Source: CAZNSX01 sp964575845
GTDB lineage: Bacteria; UBA8248; CAZNSX01
Direction of reading: 5' to 3'
Length of the DNA: 64,000 nt
NCBI GenBank assembly: GCA_964575845.1
Contig: CAZNSX010000004.1
Location: 186,001 to 250,000, forward strand
Part shown: in pieces, positions 1 to 7,555 of the stretch
How positions within the stretch are numbered: position 1 is the stretch's first letter
How the letters are laid out: each line of letters begins with the position of its first letter
Translations under genes and position numbers: made by a program
Notes under the pieces: model-generated
The model's input: only the letters and a program-made list of their open reading frames with translations
Databases searched by the model: none
Told to the model about the DNA's origin: nothing

Positions 1-1109
1 AGCGTGACGAGGTTTCGCGAGCTTAGCCCGAACCTCTTCTCCTCGGGAAGGAAGCTCCGGTGGCAGCTCTGGCAGTAGCTCGCTATCACCCGGGCGCCCG
101 CCCTCTTGGCCTGAGAGAGTCTTCTGCGCTTGAGTCGTAGCGTCTGTTCGGGTGAGCTGAGGAAGCCCAGTCCCCCGCAGCAGAGGGCCTCTTCCCGGGT
201 ATTTTCCATCTCCAGGAGGCGAAGCCCGGGAATGGAGGAGAGAAGCCCCCGGGGCTCTTCAAAAACACCGGCCTGCTTGAGAAAGCAAGGGTCCTGAAAG
301 GTGACTTTGAGGGGCAGCCTCTTCTTGAAGGCGAGGCGGTCTCTATGGGCGTAGAGAAACTGCGATATGTGCTCCGTCTCAAAGGGGACATCCCATATAT
401 GGGGGAAGACTCTCTGAAAGCGGAAGTAGCAGGTGTTGCACCAGAAGATGACCTTCCGGGGGTTGAAGGCTGAAAGAGCCCCCATGAGCTCACGGCTGTA
501 CCGGTCAGCCGCTTCCATATCTCCAGTATAGAGGAAAGGCCCTCCGCAGCATAACTCAGGGCCCGCCAGCACGGGCGGGCTGAAGCCCATAGACTCCAGG
601 ATATCCAGGGTGGTGAAGACCAGGTTCGGCATTATGAAGACGTTGCAGCCCAGGAAGAAAAGCAGCTCAGAGGGCTCGGGGCTTGAAGGGAGCTCCCTCA
701 TCCAGCGCTCTTGCTCCTGCTTCACCATGATTGCGGAGAGGAGCCTCGGGGCACTGTAACGCCACTGGGGAAGAAAGGTCGCGAGCGCTCCAGGTGGCCT
801 CGCGCCCCGCTCGAGGAGAAGGGGACGGCCGATTACGTTCATGAGATAAGGGGTGAGCCCCTCAGGGCAGAAGCGCGCACAGAGACCGCATTGAACGCAG
901 CGAAAGGCAAGGTCATAGGCTGCATCGGAAGGCTCCCCTTCGGCCAATAGCCTGAGGCGTCTTTTCTGCAGGGCTCTTACGTCGTCTCCGCCAGGCTTCG
1001 AAGAATCCAGGAAGGGACAGGCCCTGAGGCATGTCCCGCAGCCGCTGCAGCGCTCGAGCGCGCGCTCTCTCTCTAGCTCATAGTAGGCCCTGTGGGATGA
1101 CGGCTTCAT
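1..1109 (-). CDS. Fe-S protein with two 4Fe-4S motifs and CCG domains (GlcF/HdrD-like), 3' end outside window
   Basis: About 369 residues can be read; the C-terminus runs off the left edge. The N-terminus (from MKPSSHRAYY) has two ferredoxin-type cysteine clusters, CSGCGTCLRACP near residue 21 and CVQCGLCARFCP near residue 75. Two cysteine-rich CCG domains follow, with CCGGP and CNTCYF in the first and CCGGLG and CQSC in the second. This is the layout of the electron-transfer subunit of glycolate/lactate oxidases and of heterodisulfide reductase HdrD; such proteins pass electrons from a flavoprotein to quinone or other carriers at the membrane. It is the last gene seen of a minus-strand run DUF488-Mth938-this gene, with only 24 bases to the Mth938 gene. 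Whether it serves the GlcD-like protein at 60764 cannot be told from distance alone. Confidence 0.85.
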   Translation of the reverse strand, partial: MKPSSHRAYYELERERALERCSGCGTCLRACPFLDSSKPGGDDVRALQKRRLRLLAEGEPSDAAYDLAFRCVQCGLCARFCPEGLTPYLMNVIGRPLLLERGARPPGALATFLPQWRYSAPRLLSAIMVKQEQERWMRELPSSPEPSELLFFLGCNVFIMPNLVFTTLDILESMGFSPPVLAGPELCCGGPFLYTGDMEAADRYSRELMGALSAFNPRKVIFWCNTCYFRFQRVFPHIWDVPFETEHISQFLYAHRDRLAFKKRLPLKVTFQDPCFLKQAGVFEEPRGLLSSIPGLRLLEMENTREEALCCGGLGFLSSPEQTLRLKRRRLSQAKRAGARVIASYCQSCHRSFLPEEKRFGLSSRNLVT

Positions 1110-1133
1110 TCCTTTTTTCTCCTTTTGAGAACC

Positions 1134-1475
1134 CTAGCAGGTGAGATGGAGCGCGGCGACGGCCTTCCTCTCCCTGGAGAGCTCGTTGTAAAGAGTGCAG
1201 GCCACCTCAGTGGGCTCACTCCTCAGCTCAATTCCCCTTCTCTTGAGCTCCCTTTCGGTTTCCGCAAGGATCCGCATGCGGCCCGAGGCTCCCGTGCCCA
1301 CGACGAGCACCTCGGGGTCCTCCGCGAGAACCTCTTCAATGTCCTGAAGCGCGAGCTCATGCCCCTCCTTTCGCCACCAAGAGCTTCGGACGCGGCCCGG
1401 GAATATGATGACATCGCTCTTGAAGGCTTTTCCGTCAATAACCACCTCTCCAAACCTGTAGGAATCTATGGCCAC
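1134..1475 (-). CDS. Mth938/NDUFAF3-like domain protein
   Basis: This is a 113-residue single-domain protein of the Mth938-like family (DUF498/DUF598), recognisable from the opening pattern IDSYRFGEVVIDGK, the central VLVVGTGASG motif and the ERELKRRGIEL segment. The family fold is known; its bacterial function is not, though the eukaryotic relative NDUFAF3 helps assemble respiratory complex I. The start is GTG at 1475, preceded by a GGGGG-rich ribosome site about eight bases upstream. It sits between the DUF488 gene (30 bases upstream) and the Fe-S protein gene (24 bases downstream), so the three are probably cotranscribed. A redox or assembly role for the Fe-S neighbour is only a guess. Confidence 0.8.
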   Translation of the reverse strand: MAIDSYRFGEVVIDGKAFKSDVIIFPGRVRSSWWRKEGHELALQDIEEVLAEDPEVLVVGTGASGRMRILAETERELKRRGIELRSEPTEVACTLYNELSRERKAVAALHLTC

Positions 1476-1505
1476 GAGAGGTCCCCCTTCGGCAAAGCTC
1501 CGCCC

Positions 1506-2003
1506 TCAATTTTTAGGAACCCACACCCTATCCACCTCAATTATGTGGGTCACCCTCCAGCCTTGCTCCTCAAGGACCCTGGCTATAAACCGGCGGTGGC
1601 ACTTCCAGGGAAGCCTCTCGGCACAAAGGAGCGCTGAGGTGGACCCCTGCGCCAGGGCCGAGGCTCGCCTGAGACCCTTCATAAACGCTCTGCTCTGAAG
1701 GTAAGTTTCATAGCCCTCTTTTCTGTAACCGCCCAGCTCCTCCCCCAGGTAGGAATATTCAATCCCTCTGCTTCTCAGATGACCCGCGAGTTCCTCCCCT
1801 CCGAAGTGCTCGAAGCGGCTCTTGGGAAAGCGCCTGACATCCAGTATCCTTCCGATCCCGTAGTGTCCCATAAGGGCGAGGAACTCTTCGAGGGTTCTAT
1901 TGCTCGTGCCGAGCGTGTAGATGATTTGACCCTTGTCCGGAGAAGGCTCCTTTCCTTTCATTTCAGGGCGGCGGAGGAGTCCTCTGACCCAAGGGCAGAA
2001 CAC
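1506..2003 (-). CDS. DUF488 family protein
   Basis: The protein matches the DUF488 family: it begins its domain with IYTLGTSNRTLEEFLALM, then has DVRRFPKSRFEHF, YLGEELGGYR and the cysteine-containing segment ALLCAERLPWKCHR. The conserved LLCAE...CHR element is typical, and the family is suspected of nucleic-acid or small-molecule chemistry but has no firm function. Two starts are possible: GTG at 2003 or ATG at 1961 (MKGKEPSPD). Neither has a clear ribosome site; the shorter form fits the usual family length better. It heads a three-gene minus-strand run and is divergent from the alcohol dehydrogenase gene. Confidence 0.75.
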   Translation of the reverse strand: MFCPWVRGLLRRPEMKGKEPSPDKGQIIYTLGTSNRTLEEFLALMGHYGIGRILDVRRFPKSRFEHFGGEELAGHLRSRGIEYSYLGEELGGYRKEGYETYLQSRAFMKGLRRASALAQGSTSALLCAERLPWKCHRRFIARVLEEQGWRVTHIIEVDRVWVPKN

Positions 2004-2169
2004 ATTTTCGAGATTTCATGCTATCTCAGGCCCCACTCAAGGTCAAGCCTTTCCACCGGTGCCTCCGGGTGAGAATTCCTTGACAGGCTTCGCGGCCGCG
2101 GGATACCCTTTTCCGTCAACCGCGGCTCCCAAGAGGCTCAATTCCGAGGAGAGCTTGAGGAGAAAAACA

Positions 2170-3201
2170 GTGAAGATGAAGGCCATGGTCTTGGAGGAGT
2201 TCAACAGTCCCCTTGCCATGAGGGAGGTGGAGGTTTCCCCCCTCGAAGCCGGCGAGGTGCTGCTTGAGGTCAAGGCCTGCGGCCTCTGTCAGACGGACCT
2301 CAAGATCGTGGCGGGAAAGATCCCGCCCCCCATTATTGAGCTTCCCCACATAATGGGCCATGAAGTGGCGGGTATCGTGGCTCGAGTGGGCCGGGAGGTG
2401 GAGTATCTCAGGGAAGGGGACCGGGCTGTGGCAGCAGTTTTCATCACCTGCGGGAGGTGTGAGGCCTGCCAGAGGGGTGAGGAGAATCTCTGTGATAGGC
2501 TAAAGCGGCTTGGCTTTGAGGCCCCGGGAGGCTATGCACAGTACCTTAAGGTCCCGGCCCGAAACCTGGTCCCCATGGACCCCGCGATCCCCCTTGAGCA
2601 GGCCGCCGTTCTTCCCGATGCCGTGGCCACCGTCTATCATGCCATCTGCCACCTGGGCAGGGTGAAGGCGGGAGACTCCGTTCTTATCGTGGGAGTGGGG
2701 GGCCTCGGTGTGCACGCCCTCCAGATAGCGAGGCTCTCGGGTGCGCGGGTCATTGCGGCCGATATCAAGCAGGAGCGCCTTGCCTTTGCCCTGGAGCTGG
2801 GCGCGGATGAGGTGGTCGATGCCGGAGGTGGAAACCCCCTTGAGGCGGTCAAAGAGCTTACCGGGGGGCGTGGGGTGGACAGGGTGGTGGAGATCGTGGG
2901 CCATCCTGAGACCCTGCGGTGGAGCCTCCCCTGCCTGAGGCCCGGAGGGCTTCTCATCCTCGTGGGTTACGCGCCCGGCGTGCCCTTTCCCCTGGACTCC
3001 ATGGCCATGCACTACCACGAGTGGAAGATAATGGGCTCCCGCTGCTGCACCCGGATTGAATTGAGAGGGGTGGTGGAGCTGGTTAAAGAGGGAAAGCTGA
3101 GGCCCATAGTGGCCCGCACCTATCCCTTTGAAGAGGCTAATGAAGCCCTGGAGCAGGTGAGAAAGGGGGATATCATCGGCCGGGCGGTCCTGACCTTCTA
3201 G
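2170..3201 (+). CDS. zinc-dependent alcohol dehydrogenase family protein
   Basis: A 343-residue medium-chain dehydrogenase. The N-terminal catalytic domain carries the zinc ligands in CGLCQTD and GHE, then four structural-zinc cysteines in CGRCEACQRGEENLC. The nucleotide-binding domain has the GVGGLGVHALQIA Rossmann turn followed by an acidic residue (AADIKQ), which favours NAD. The substrate is probably an alcohol or polyol but cannot be fixed from sequence. I take the GTG at 2170 (in frame, six bases before ATG 2176) because GAGGAG lies seven bases ahead of it; the long open frame upstream lacks homology and is not part of the gene. It is alone on the plus strand, convergent with the superoxide reductase gene. 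Confidence 0.9.
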   Translation: MKMKAMVLEEFNSPLAMREVEVSPLEAGEVLLEVKACGLCQTDLKIVAGKIPPPIIELPHIMGHEVAGIVARVGREVEYLREGDRAVAAVFITCGRCEACQRGEENLCDRLKRLGFEAPGGYAQYLKVPARNLVPMDPAIPLEQAAVLPDAVATVYHAICHLGRVKAGDSVLIVGVGGLGVHALQIARLSGARVIAADIKQERLAFALELGADEVVDAGGGNPLEAVKELTGGRGVDRVVEIVGHPETLRWSLPCLRPGGLLILVGYAPGVPFPLDSMAMHYHEWKIMGSRCCTRIELRGVVELVKEGKLRPIVARTYPFEEANEALEQVRKGDIIGRAVLTF

Positions 3202-3360
3202 GGAGGAGGCGCTCTCACCTTCGAGCAGAAAATAAGCGGGCCCCCCTCCCCTATTTTTAGCAAGCCGGGGAAGCCCGCAAGCATAAGCTCGGGGCCTCTG
3301 TGACCCCCTCTTTCTCCCCCTTCCCGTTCAGCACCCTTTCCGAAGATGGTTTTTTCCCGG

Positions 3361-3383
3361 GCCTCCTCTTTCTTAGAGGAGGC
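3361..3383 (-). terminator. 9-bp hairpin just past the superoxide reductase stop
   Basis: GCCTCCTCT and AGAGGAGGC pair perfectly around a five-base loop, 17 bases beyond the stop of the superoxide reductase gene. No T-run follows on either strand, so it may be a 3'-end stabilising hairpin rather than an intrinsic terminator. The rest of 3202-3399 between the two convergent genes shows nothing else. Confidence 0.45.
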
Positions 3384-3399
3384 TCAGCACGCTCCGGCG

Positions 3400-3774
3400 C
3401 TACTCCACCTTTACCGTGACGTCCCCCTCCCAGATGCCGTGGAGGTTGCAGCGGCTGAAGGCACGGAGGGTAGAGGTGTGGCCCTCGTGGCCCAGCATGA
3501 TGGGCACCGTGACCTCGGCCTTGGTCATCACAGGGGTAAAGTCGAACCTTCCCAGGTAGACTTTCCCGACATAGAGCTCCAGGAACTGAATGTGGTGGTC
3601 ATTTTCCATGGGGTGCTCGACCTGCCCCACCTTGATACGGGCGTTGAAAAACTCCCCCGCCTTGACCTTGCCGGGGATTTCGAATACGGGGACGTGCTTC
3701 TGAGCAACCGGGCTCTTCTCCTGCCCCACCTCGACCTTGTTCACCTGACAAAAAAGAGCTGCCTCTTGAGCCAT
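3400..3774 (-). CDS. superoxide reductase, neelaredoxin (class II) type
   Basis: This 124-residue protein has only the superoxide-reducing iron centre. Ligands can be read as His27 (KHVPV), His54 (VEHPMEN), His60 (DHH), Cys109 and His112 (CNLHGIW), the four-His one-Cys set of the family. The enzyme reduces superoxide to peroxide in the cytoplasm without making oxygen, typical of anaerobes. The glutamate usually found just before the KH pair (EKHVP) is Gln25 here; that residue is a non-essential axial ligand in other enzymes. The start ATG at 3774 has GAGGAGG eight bases upstream. The electron donor, usually rubredoxin, is not encoded nearby. A long hairpin lies in its leader. Confidence 0.92.
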   Translation of the reverse strand: MAQEAALFCQVNKVEVGQEKSPVAQKHVPVFEIPGKVKAGEFFNARIKVGQVEHPMENDHHIQFLELYVGKVYLGRFDFTPVMTKAEVTVPIMLGHEGHTSTLRAFSRCNLHGIWEGDVTVKVE

Positions 3775-3795
3775 CTCAAAATCCTCCTCGTATCG

Positions 3796-3844
3796 CCGGT
3801 TTTCCCTCTGCTCCCGCCTTTTGGGAGGGTCAGCAGAAAACCGG
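3796..3844 (-). promoter_or_regulatory. long hairpin in the leader of the superoxide reductase gene
   Basis: CCGGTTTTC at 3796-3804 is perfectly complementary to GAAAACCGG at 3836-3844. Inside it, CTGC pairs with GCAG and CTCCC (3811-3815) with GGGAG (3823-3827), giving one long stem ending about 20 bases upstream of the start codon. It lacks a T-run, so it is more likely a leader structure affecting stability or translation than a terminator. AT-rich DNA at 3850-3900 upstream would suit the promoter. Confidence 0.55.
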
Positions 3845-4018
3845 GTGTAAATGAGATTTACTCTTTAAAATAACATTAATCGCAAATTTATTCCCAGGCT
3901 ATAAACGGAGAGATCAGAGGGCTTCAGAGCACCTTTCGTTCCTGAATGGGAGCTTTGAGGGCCTGGAGCCTCCGGGAGGACTCAGGGGTTTGGGACTTGG
4001 CGAGGACCCGCGCCTTCC

Positions 4019-4717
4019 CTAATTCAGGAAAAGAAGGCTCAAAAGCACTGCAAAACCCAGACTGGGCAGGAGGTTAGCCACGCTTATCTGCTTTATCTCC
4101 AAAAGGTACAGGCCTATTGCGAGGATGAGAAGCCCCCCCGTGGCGCTAAGCTCCCGCAGCACGGCCCCTTCCATGAGGAATTTGAACTGCGAGCCCAGAA
4201 TCGTCAGTGACCCTTGAACCACAAGCACGGTCAGGGCCGAGAAGGCCACCCCTATGCCCAGTGTTGCGGCGAAGGCTATGGAGGCCACACCGTCCAGCAT
4301 GGATTTGGCGAGGAGGATGTCGGGGTTTCCCGATACCCCTTCACGGATAGCGCCCACGACTGTCATGGCACCCACACAATAGACGAGGCTGGCGGTGACG
4401 AAGCCCGCCGCGAATCTCCTGGCATCCTCCCCGCTTCCTCCTCCCGGGGTCAGCCGAGCCTTCAACCTCTCGGCCAGAGCCTCGAGGCGGCCCTCTATAT
4501 CCAACACCTCCCCGAGGATCCCCCCCAGGGCCAGGCTGCCTATGAGGAGGATTATGTTTTCACTTTTCATCGCCATCCCCAGCCCGATGGCCAGGGTAGC
4601 GAGCCCCAGGGCCGTGAAGAGAACCCTCTTTATCCTCTCGGGGAGCCTGGCTCCGACCGCGAGGCCGATGAAGCTCCCGGCAAGGACGGCCCCCACGTTC
4701 ACCAGTGTTCCCGTCAC
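4019..4717 (-). CDS. DUF554 family membrane protein
   Basis: A 232-residue integral membrane protein of the DUF554 (YdfK-like) family, recognisable by the opening GTLVNVGAVLAGSFIGL, the GLATLAIGLGMA segment, and the SMLDGVASIAFAATLGIGV and LLILAIGLYLLEIKQI segments. About six to seven hydrophobic helices can be seen. The function is unknown; family members are annotated as possible transporters. The start is GTG 4717 with GAGGG a suitable distance upstream. It follows the CBS-domain gene on the same strand by 37 bases, so the two may be cotranscribed. Confidence 0.85.
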   Translation of the reverse strand: MTGTLVNVGAVLAGSFIGLAVGARLPERIKRVLFTALGLATLAIGLGMAMKSENIILLIGSLALGGILGEVLDIEGRLEALAERLKARLTPGGGSGEDARRFAAGFVTASLVYCVGAMTVVGAIREGVSGNPDILLAKSMLDGVASIAFAATLGIGVAFSALTVLVVQGSLTILGSQFKFLMEGAVLRELSATGGLLILAIGLYLLEIKQISVANLLPSLGFAVLLSLLFLN

Positions 4718-4754
4718 GCAAGTGCCCTCAGTGATTGCCGTGAACTTATTATAG

Positions 4755-5159
4755 CTACAAGACGTCGATGAGAACCTTGAGGAGGTCGGTGCTGGTGATG
4801 ATCCCTATCGGCTTTTTCCCATCCATAACGGGCAGAGAATGGAATCCCCCGTCAAAGAGCTTCTGGGCCGCCTCCTTTAGTGGGGTGTCGGGCTTAACCG
4901 TTACGACATCTTTGGTCATGATCTCCTTGACTTTTAATTTTTCCAGAAGACCCTTGAGCTCGTGAATCTCCAGGCTCGTGGCATCAGAGGGCCCGGCTTC
5001 CCTTATGTCCCGGTCTGTGATGATGCCGATGAGCTCACCTCCCTCGGTAACCAGAAGATGGTGGACATGTTTTTTTTCGATAAGCTGCTTGGCGTTGCGG
5101 TAATTGTCTTCGGGACTTATGGTAACGAGATCGGTGGCCATTCTATTCTTGACCAGCAT
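4755..5159 (-). CDS. CBS-domain protein
   Basis: The 134 residues are two CBS repeats and little else: the first from VKNRMATDLVTISPEDN to IGIITDRDIREA, the second from VKEIMTKDVVTVKPDTPL to PIGIITSTDLLKVL. CBS pairs bind adenosine nucleotides and usually sense energy state or regulate a partner. No catalytic domain is attached. ATG 5159 has AAGGAG upstream. Its neighbour is the DUF554 membrane protein gene, which might be the regulated partner, but that is inference. Confidence 0.88.
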   Translation of the reverse strand: MLVKNRMATDLVTISPEDNYRNAKQLIEKKHVHHLLVTEGGELIGIITDRDIREAGPSDATSLEIHELKGLLEKLKVKEIMTKDVVTVKPDTPLKEAAQKLFDGGFHSLPVMDGKKPIGIITSTDLLKVLIDVL

Positions 5160-5265
5160 GGTCTGCTCCTTCTCCTGTAAAAGACTATGCTATAGAGGGT
5201 TCCCTCATTCCCAAGTCAAATAAAAAACCGGGCACGCCAGGAACTTCCCCCCGTTGGAAAAGATG

Positions 5266-5291
5266 AAAGAGGAGAATTTCCCCTCCTCTTT
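5266..5291 (-). terminator. intrinsic terminator of the MFS gene
   Basis: AAAGAGGAG at 5266-5274 pairs with CTCCTCTTT at 5283-5291 around an eight-base loop, and on the minus strand is followed by a T-rich stretch. It lies 37 bases past the stop of the MFS gene. Confidence 0.65.
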
Positions 5292-5327
5292 GGGTAATTC
5301 TAAGGGAAAACCCCTGCGCGTCAACCA

Positions 5328-6590
5328 CTATTCCCTTCTCCTGCGGCTCGCAAGCTCCGTGAGCCAGACCCCGGCGGCCGAGAGGGCCATGGCCCCGGCC
5401 ACCATAAGGAAGGCCGGATAATAGCTCAGCAACCGGTCATAGATCCATCCCGCTAGCCAGGGACCCAGGGCGCCTCCCAGGCCCGTTCCGACCTGGGTCA
5501 AGCCCAGGATGGAGCCGAAGCGGGCGCCGGGGAAGATGTCGGCCTTCTGGGAAACGAGAATGGTCCCTCGGCCTCCTGAGCCCAGGCCATAGAGGAGCGC
5601 AAAGGCCCAGGCGAGCGGCGCCCCACCCCCGGAAGCAGCCATGAGAAGGAAGAGCCCCAGGAGGGCGGCCGCCGTGCAGAGGCCGAATCCCCTCGCCCTA
5701 CCCACCCGGTCTGAAAAGTAGCCTCCGGCCACCCCTCCCACCGCCCTGAGGGCCGCCGAAGTGCCGAGTATTGCCGCGGCAAAGAGCTTGGTGTAGCCCA
5801 CACCCACCATGTGAGCCACCAGATGGACCATCACAGCCGAAAAGCCTAGCCCCTGGACAAATCCCGTCACCATGGAGATCCAGAAGGAAGTGTCCCTCAC
5901 GGCTCGGAGAAGGTTCCAACCGGCCTCCCCGCGCGGGGCTTGAGAGTCTGGGAGAGGAGGCAAGGGCCTCGCTTTTTGAACCTCGGGCAGCCCTCTCTGG
6001 AAGAGGGCGTTCAGGGGAACCACTGTTGCGAGAATCAATGCCGCCAGGAAGAGATAGGCCTGCCGCCAGCCAATGGAGCCGATGAGATACTGGGAGAAGG
6101 GAAGGAGCCACAGCACCCCGACCCCTCTTCCCGCCATGGCGAGCCCGATTGCGGTGGCCCGCCTGTGCCGGAACCAGGCCGCAATCACAGTGGAGGTTGG
6201 GATAAAGCCTATGAGGGTTATCCCCAGGGATACCCCCACCCCATAGATGAGGTAAAGGTGCCAGGGCTCCCTTACGCTGGCCGTCAGGGCTAAGGAGAGG
6301 GAAAGGAGCGCGCCACCTGCGGGTATGACCTTTCGGGGGCCGAAACGGTCTATTAAGGCCCCGACCGCTGTCGCCGAGACCCCAAAGACCAGCATGCTCA
6401 CCGAGAAGGCGAGGGCAGTGTCCGCCCGGCTCCAGCGGAACTCCTCCAACATGGCCACGAAAAAGACGGAAAAGGTTGAATTGACGGGACCTCCCACGGC
6501 CATGGTGAGGAATGCCACCGCCACCACCACGCGGCCGTAGTGAGGCTTCATCTCGCGTGAGAACTTATCCGAAGAGGGAGGTTTGGCCAT
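5328..6590 (-). CDS. MFS transporter, oxalate/formate antiporter-like (OFA)
   Basis: About 420 residues with twelve hydrophobic helices. The first helix pair with GRVVVAVAFLTMAVGG, the DRFGPRKVIPAGG loop between helices 2 and 3 and the matching SDRVGRARGFG loop in the second half are MFS signatures; overall it looks like the OFA group of monocarboxylate carriers. The substrate is unknown. ATG 6590 (MAKPPSSDKF) is preferred to the TTG at 6605; a third option is MKPHYG at 6551. An XRE-cupin regulator is encoded immediately upstream on the same strand, separated by a terminator. A second carrier of the same type is at 47780. Confidence 0.82.
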   Translation of the reverse strand: MAKPPSSDKFSREMKPHYGRVVVAVAFLTMAVGGPVNSTFSVFFVAMLEEFRWSRADTALAFSVSMLVFGVSATAVGALIDRFGPRKVIPAGGALLSLSLALTASVREPWHLYLIYGVGVSLGITLIGFIPTSTVIAAWFRHRRATAIGLAMAGRGVGVLWLLPFSQYLIGSIGWRQAYLFLAALILATVVPLNALFQRGLPEVQKARPLPPLPDSQAPRGEAGWNLLRAVRDTSFWISMVTGFVQGLGFSAVMVHLVAHMVGVGYTKLFAAAILGTSAALRAVGGVAGGYFSDRVGRARGFGLCTAAALLGLFLLMAASGGGAPLAWAFALLYGLGSGGRGTILVSQKADIFPGARFGSILGLTQVGTGLGGALGPWLAGWIYDRLLSYYPAFLMVAGAMALSAAGVWLTELASRRRRE

Positions 6591-6637
6591 GAGGCCTGAA
6601 GTCAAAGTTGCTCAGGTCTCGAGAAGAATAAAAGACC

Positions 6638-6658
6638 CCGCCCCACCGGAGGGGGCGG
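6638..6658 (-). terminator. intrinsic terminator of the XRE-cupin gene
   Basis: CCGCCCC (6638-6644) pairs with GGGGCGG (6652-6658); on the minus strand the stem is followed by the T-rich TCTTTTATTCTT. It separates the regulator gene from the MFS gene. Confidence 0.7.
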
Positions 6659-6698
6659 AGCGGGTGAGTCTGAACGGCACTCTCAAGCCGTTAGCGGG

Positions 6699-7316
6699 CT
6701 AGCCCTCAATGGGGGGTGTGGAAACCATCAGAATATGGGTCGCCGTCAGGCCCCGATTCTGCCAGGAGTGTGGGAGGTCTGTCTTGTAGTGAATGACGTC
6801 GCCTTCTCTCAGCTGATAGGACTTACCCTTAACCTCAAAATCCAGCTCTCCCCTGAGACAGTAGACCAGTGCTTCTCCCGCCTTGGAGCTCACACAACTC
6901 CCGCTCCTGCTGCCGGCCTCTATGACCTTGTAGTTACCGTCAAGCTTGGCATCTTTCAGCACGCCAGCGATGCGCTCGTTGGTGCCCATCTCATTTTTCA
7001 GGACCACTCGGCGGCCATCCCTGGGAACGTACTCAACTTCCGCGCGGTGGTCCTCCTCCTCGATGAAGTAGCTAACGCGCTTCTCCAAGGCGTTTGCCAG
7101 CTTCATGAGGGTCGTGATGGTGGGGGTCATCCCGTTGGTCTCGATCTTATAGACTCCTGCGGGCGATACTCCCGATTTTTCGGCCAGCTTCTGAATAGAG
7201 AGTCCGCTCTCCTTCCGGAGCTTTCGGACCTTCTCCCCCACATTGACCGTGGATACCATCTCCGTACTCCGTCCTTTTCTGGGCGCTTCTCCCTTGCCCT
7301 CAGATGTCGTCCTCAC
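6699..7316 (-). CDS. XRE-family regulator with C-terminal cupin domain
   Basis: The 205 residues show a helix-turn-helix of the XRE/Cro type at about 25-80 (VRKLRKESGLSIQKLAEKSG, then VSPAGVYKIE) and a C-terminal cupin barrel at about 130-200 (AGEALVYCLRGELDFEV, REGDVIHY, LPHSWQN). Such proteins bind a small ligand in the cupin and control nearby metabolic or transport genes. The start GTG 7316 has a textbook AAGGAGGT six bases upstream, which decides the start. The AT-rich stretch at 7330-7480 upstream is the likely promoter and operator. The downstream MFS gene is the obvious candidate target, by position only. Confidence 0.9.
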   Translation of the reverse strand: MRTTSEGKGEAPRKGRSTEMVSTVNVGEKVRKLRKESGLSIQKLAEKSGVSPAGVYKIETNGMTPTITTLMKLANALEKRVSYFIEEEDHRAEVEYVPRDGRRVVLKNEMGTNERIAGVLKDAKLDGNYKVIEAGSRSGSCVSSKAGEALVYCLRGELDFEVKGKSYQLREGDVIHYKTDLPHSWQNRGLTATHILMVSTPPIEG

Positions 7317-7555
7317 TTCTTACCTCCTTAGGAATTCACTACCAGATGGGTGGAACATCTCGGCATATCCTCTCCTTAAATCATAAAAAATTCACGAATG
7401 CAATAAAAAAATAGAGTCTCATTCCCTCAAGGCTAATGCCTCTCGCGCTTGTTTATAATAAATTTTTGTTAAATTTATTCCCGCCTCAGGTCCGCTAGGT
7501 GCTCTCGGGAAGGGGGGCTCACGCGGGACCCGGCAAAGGGCTCCGGGCTCTTCTC

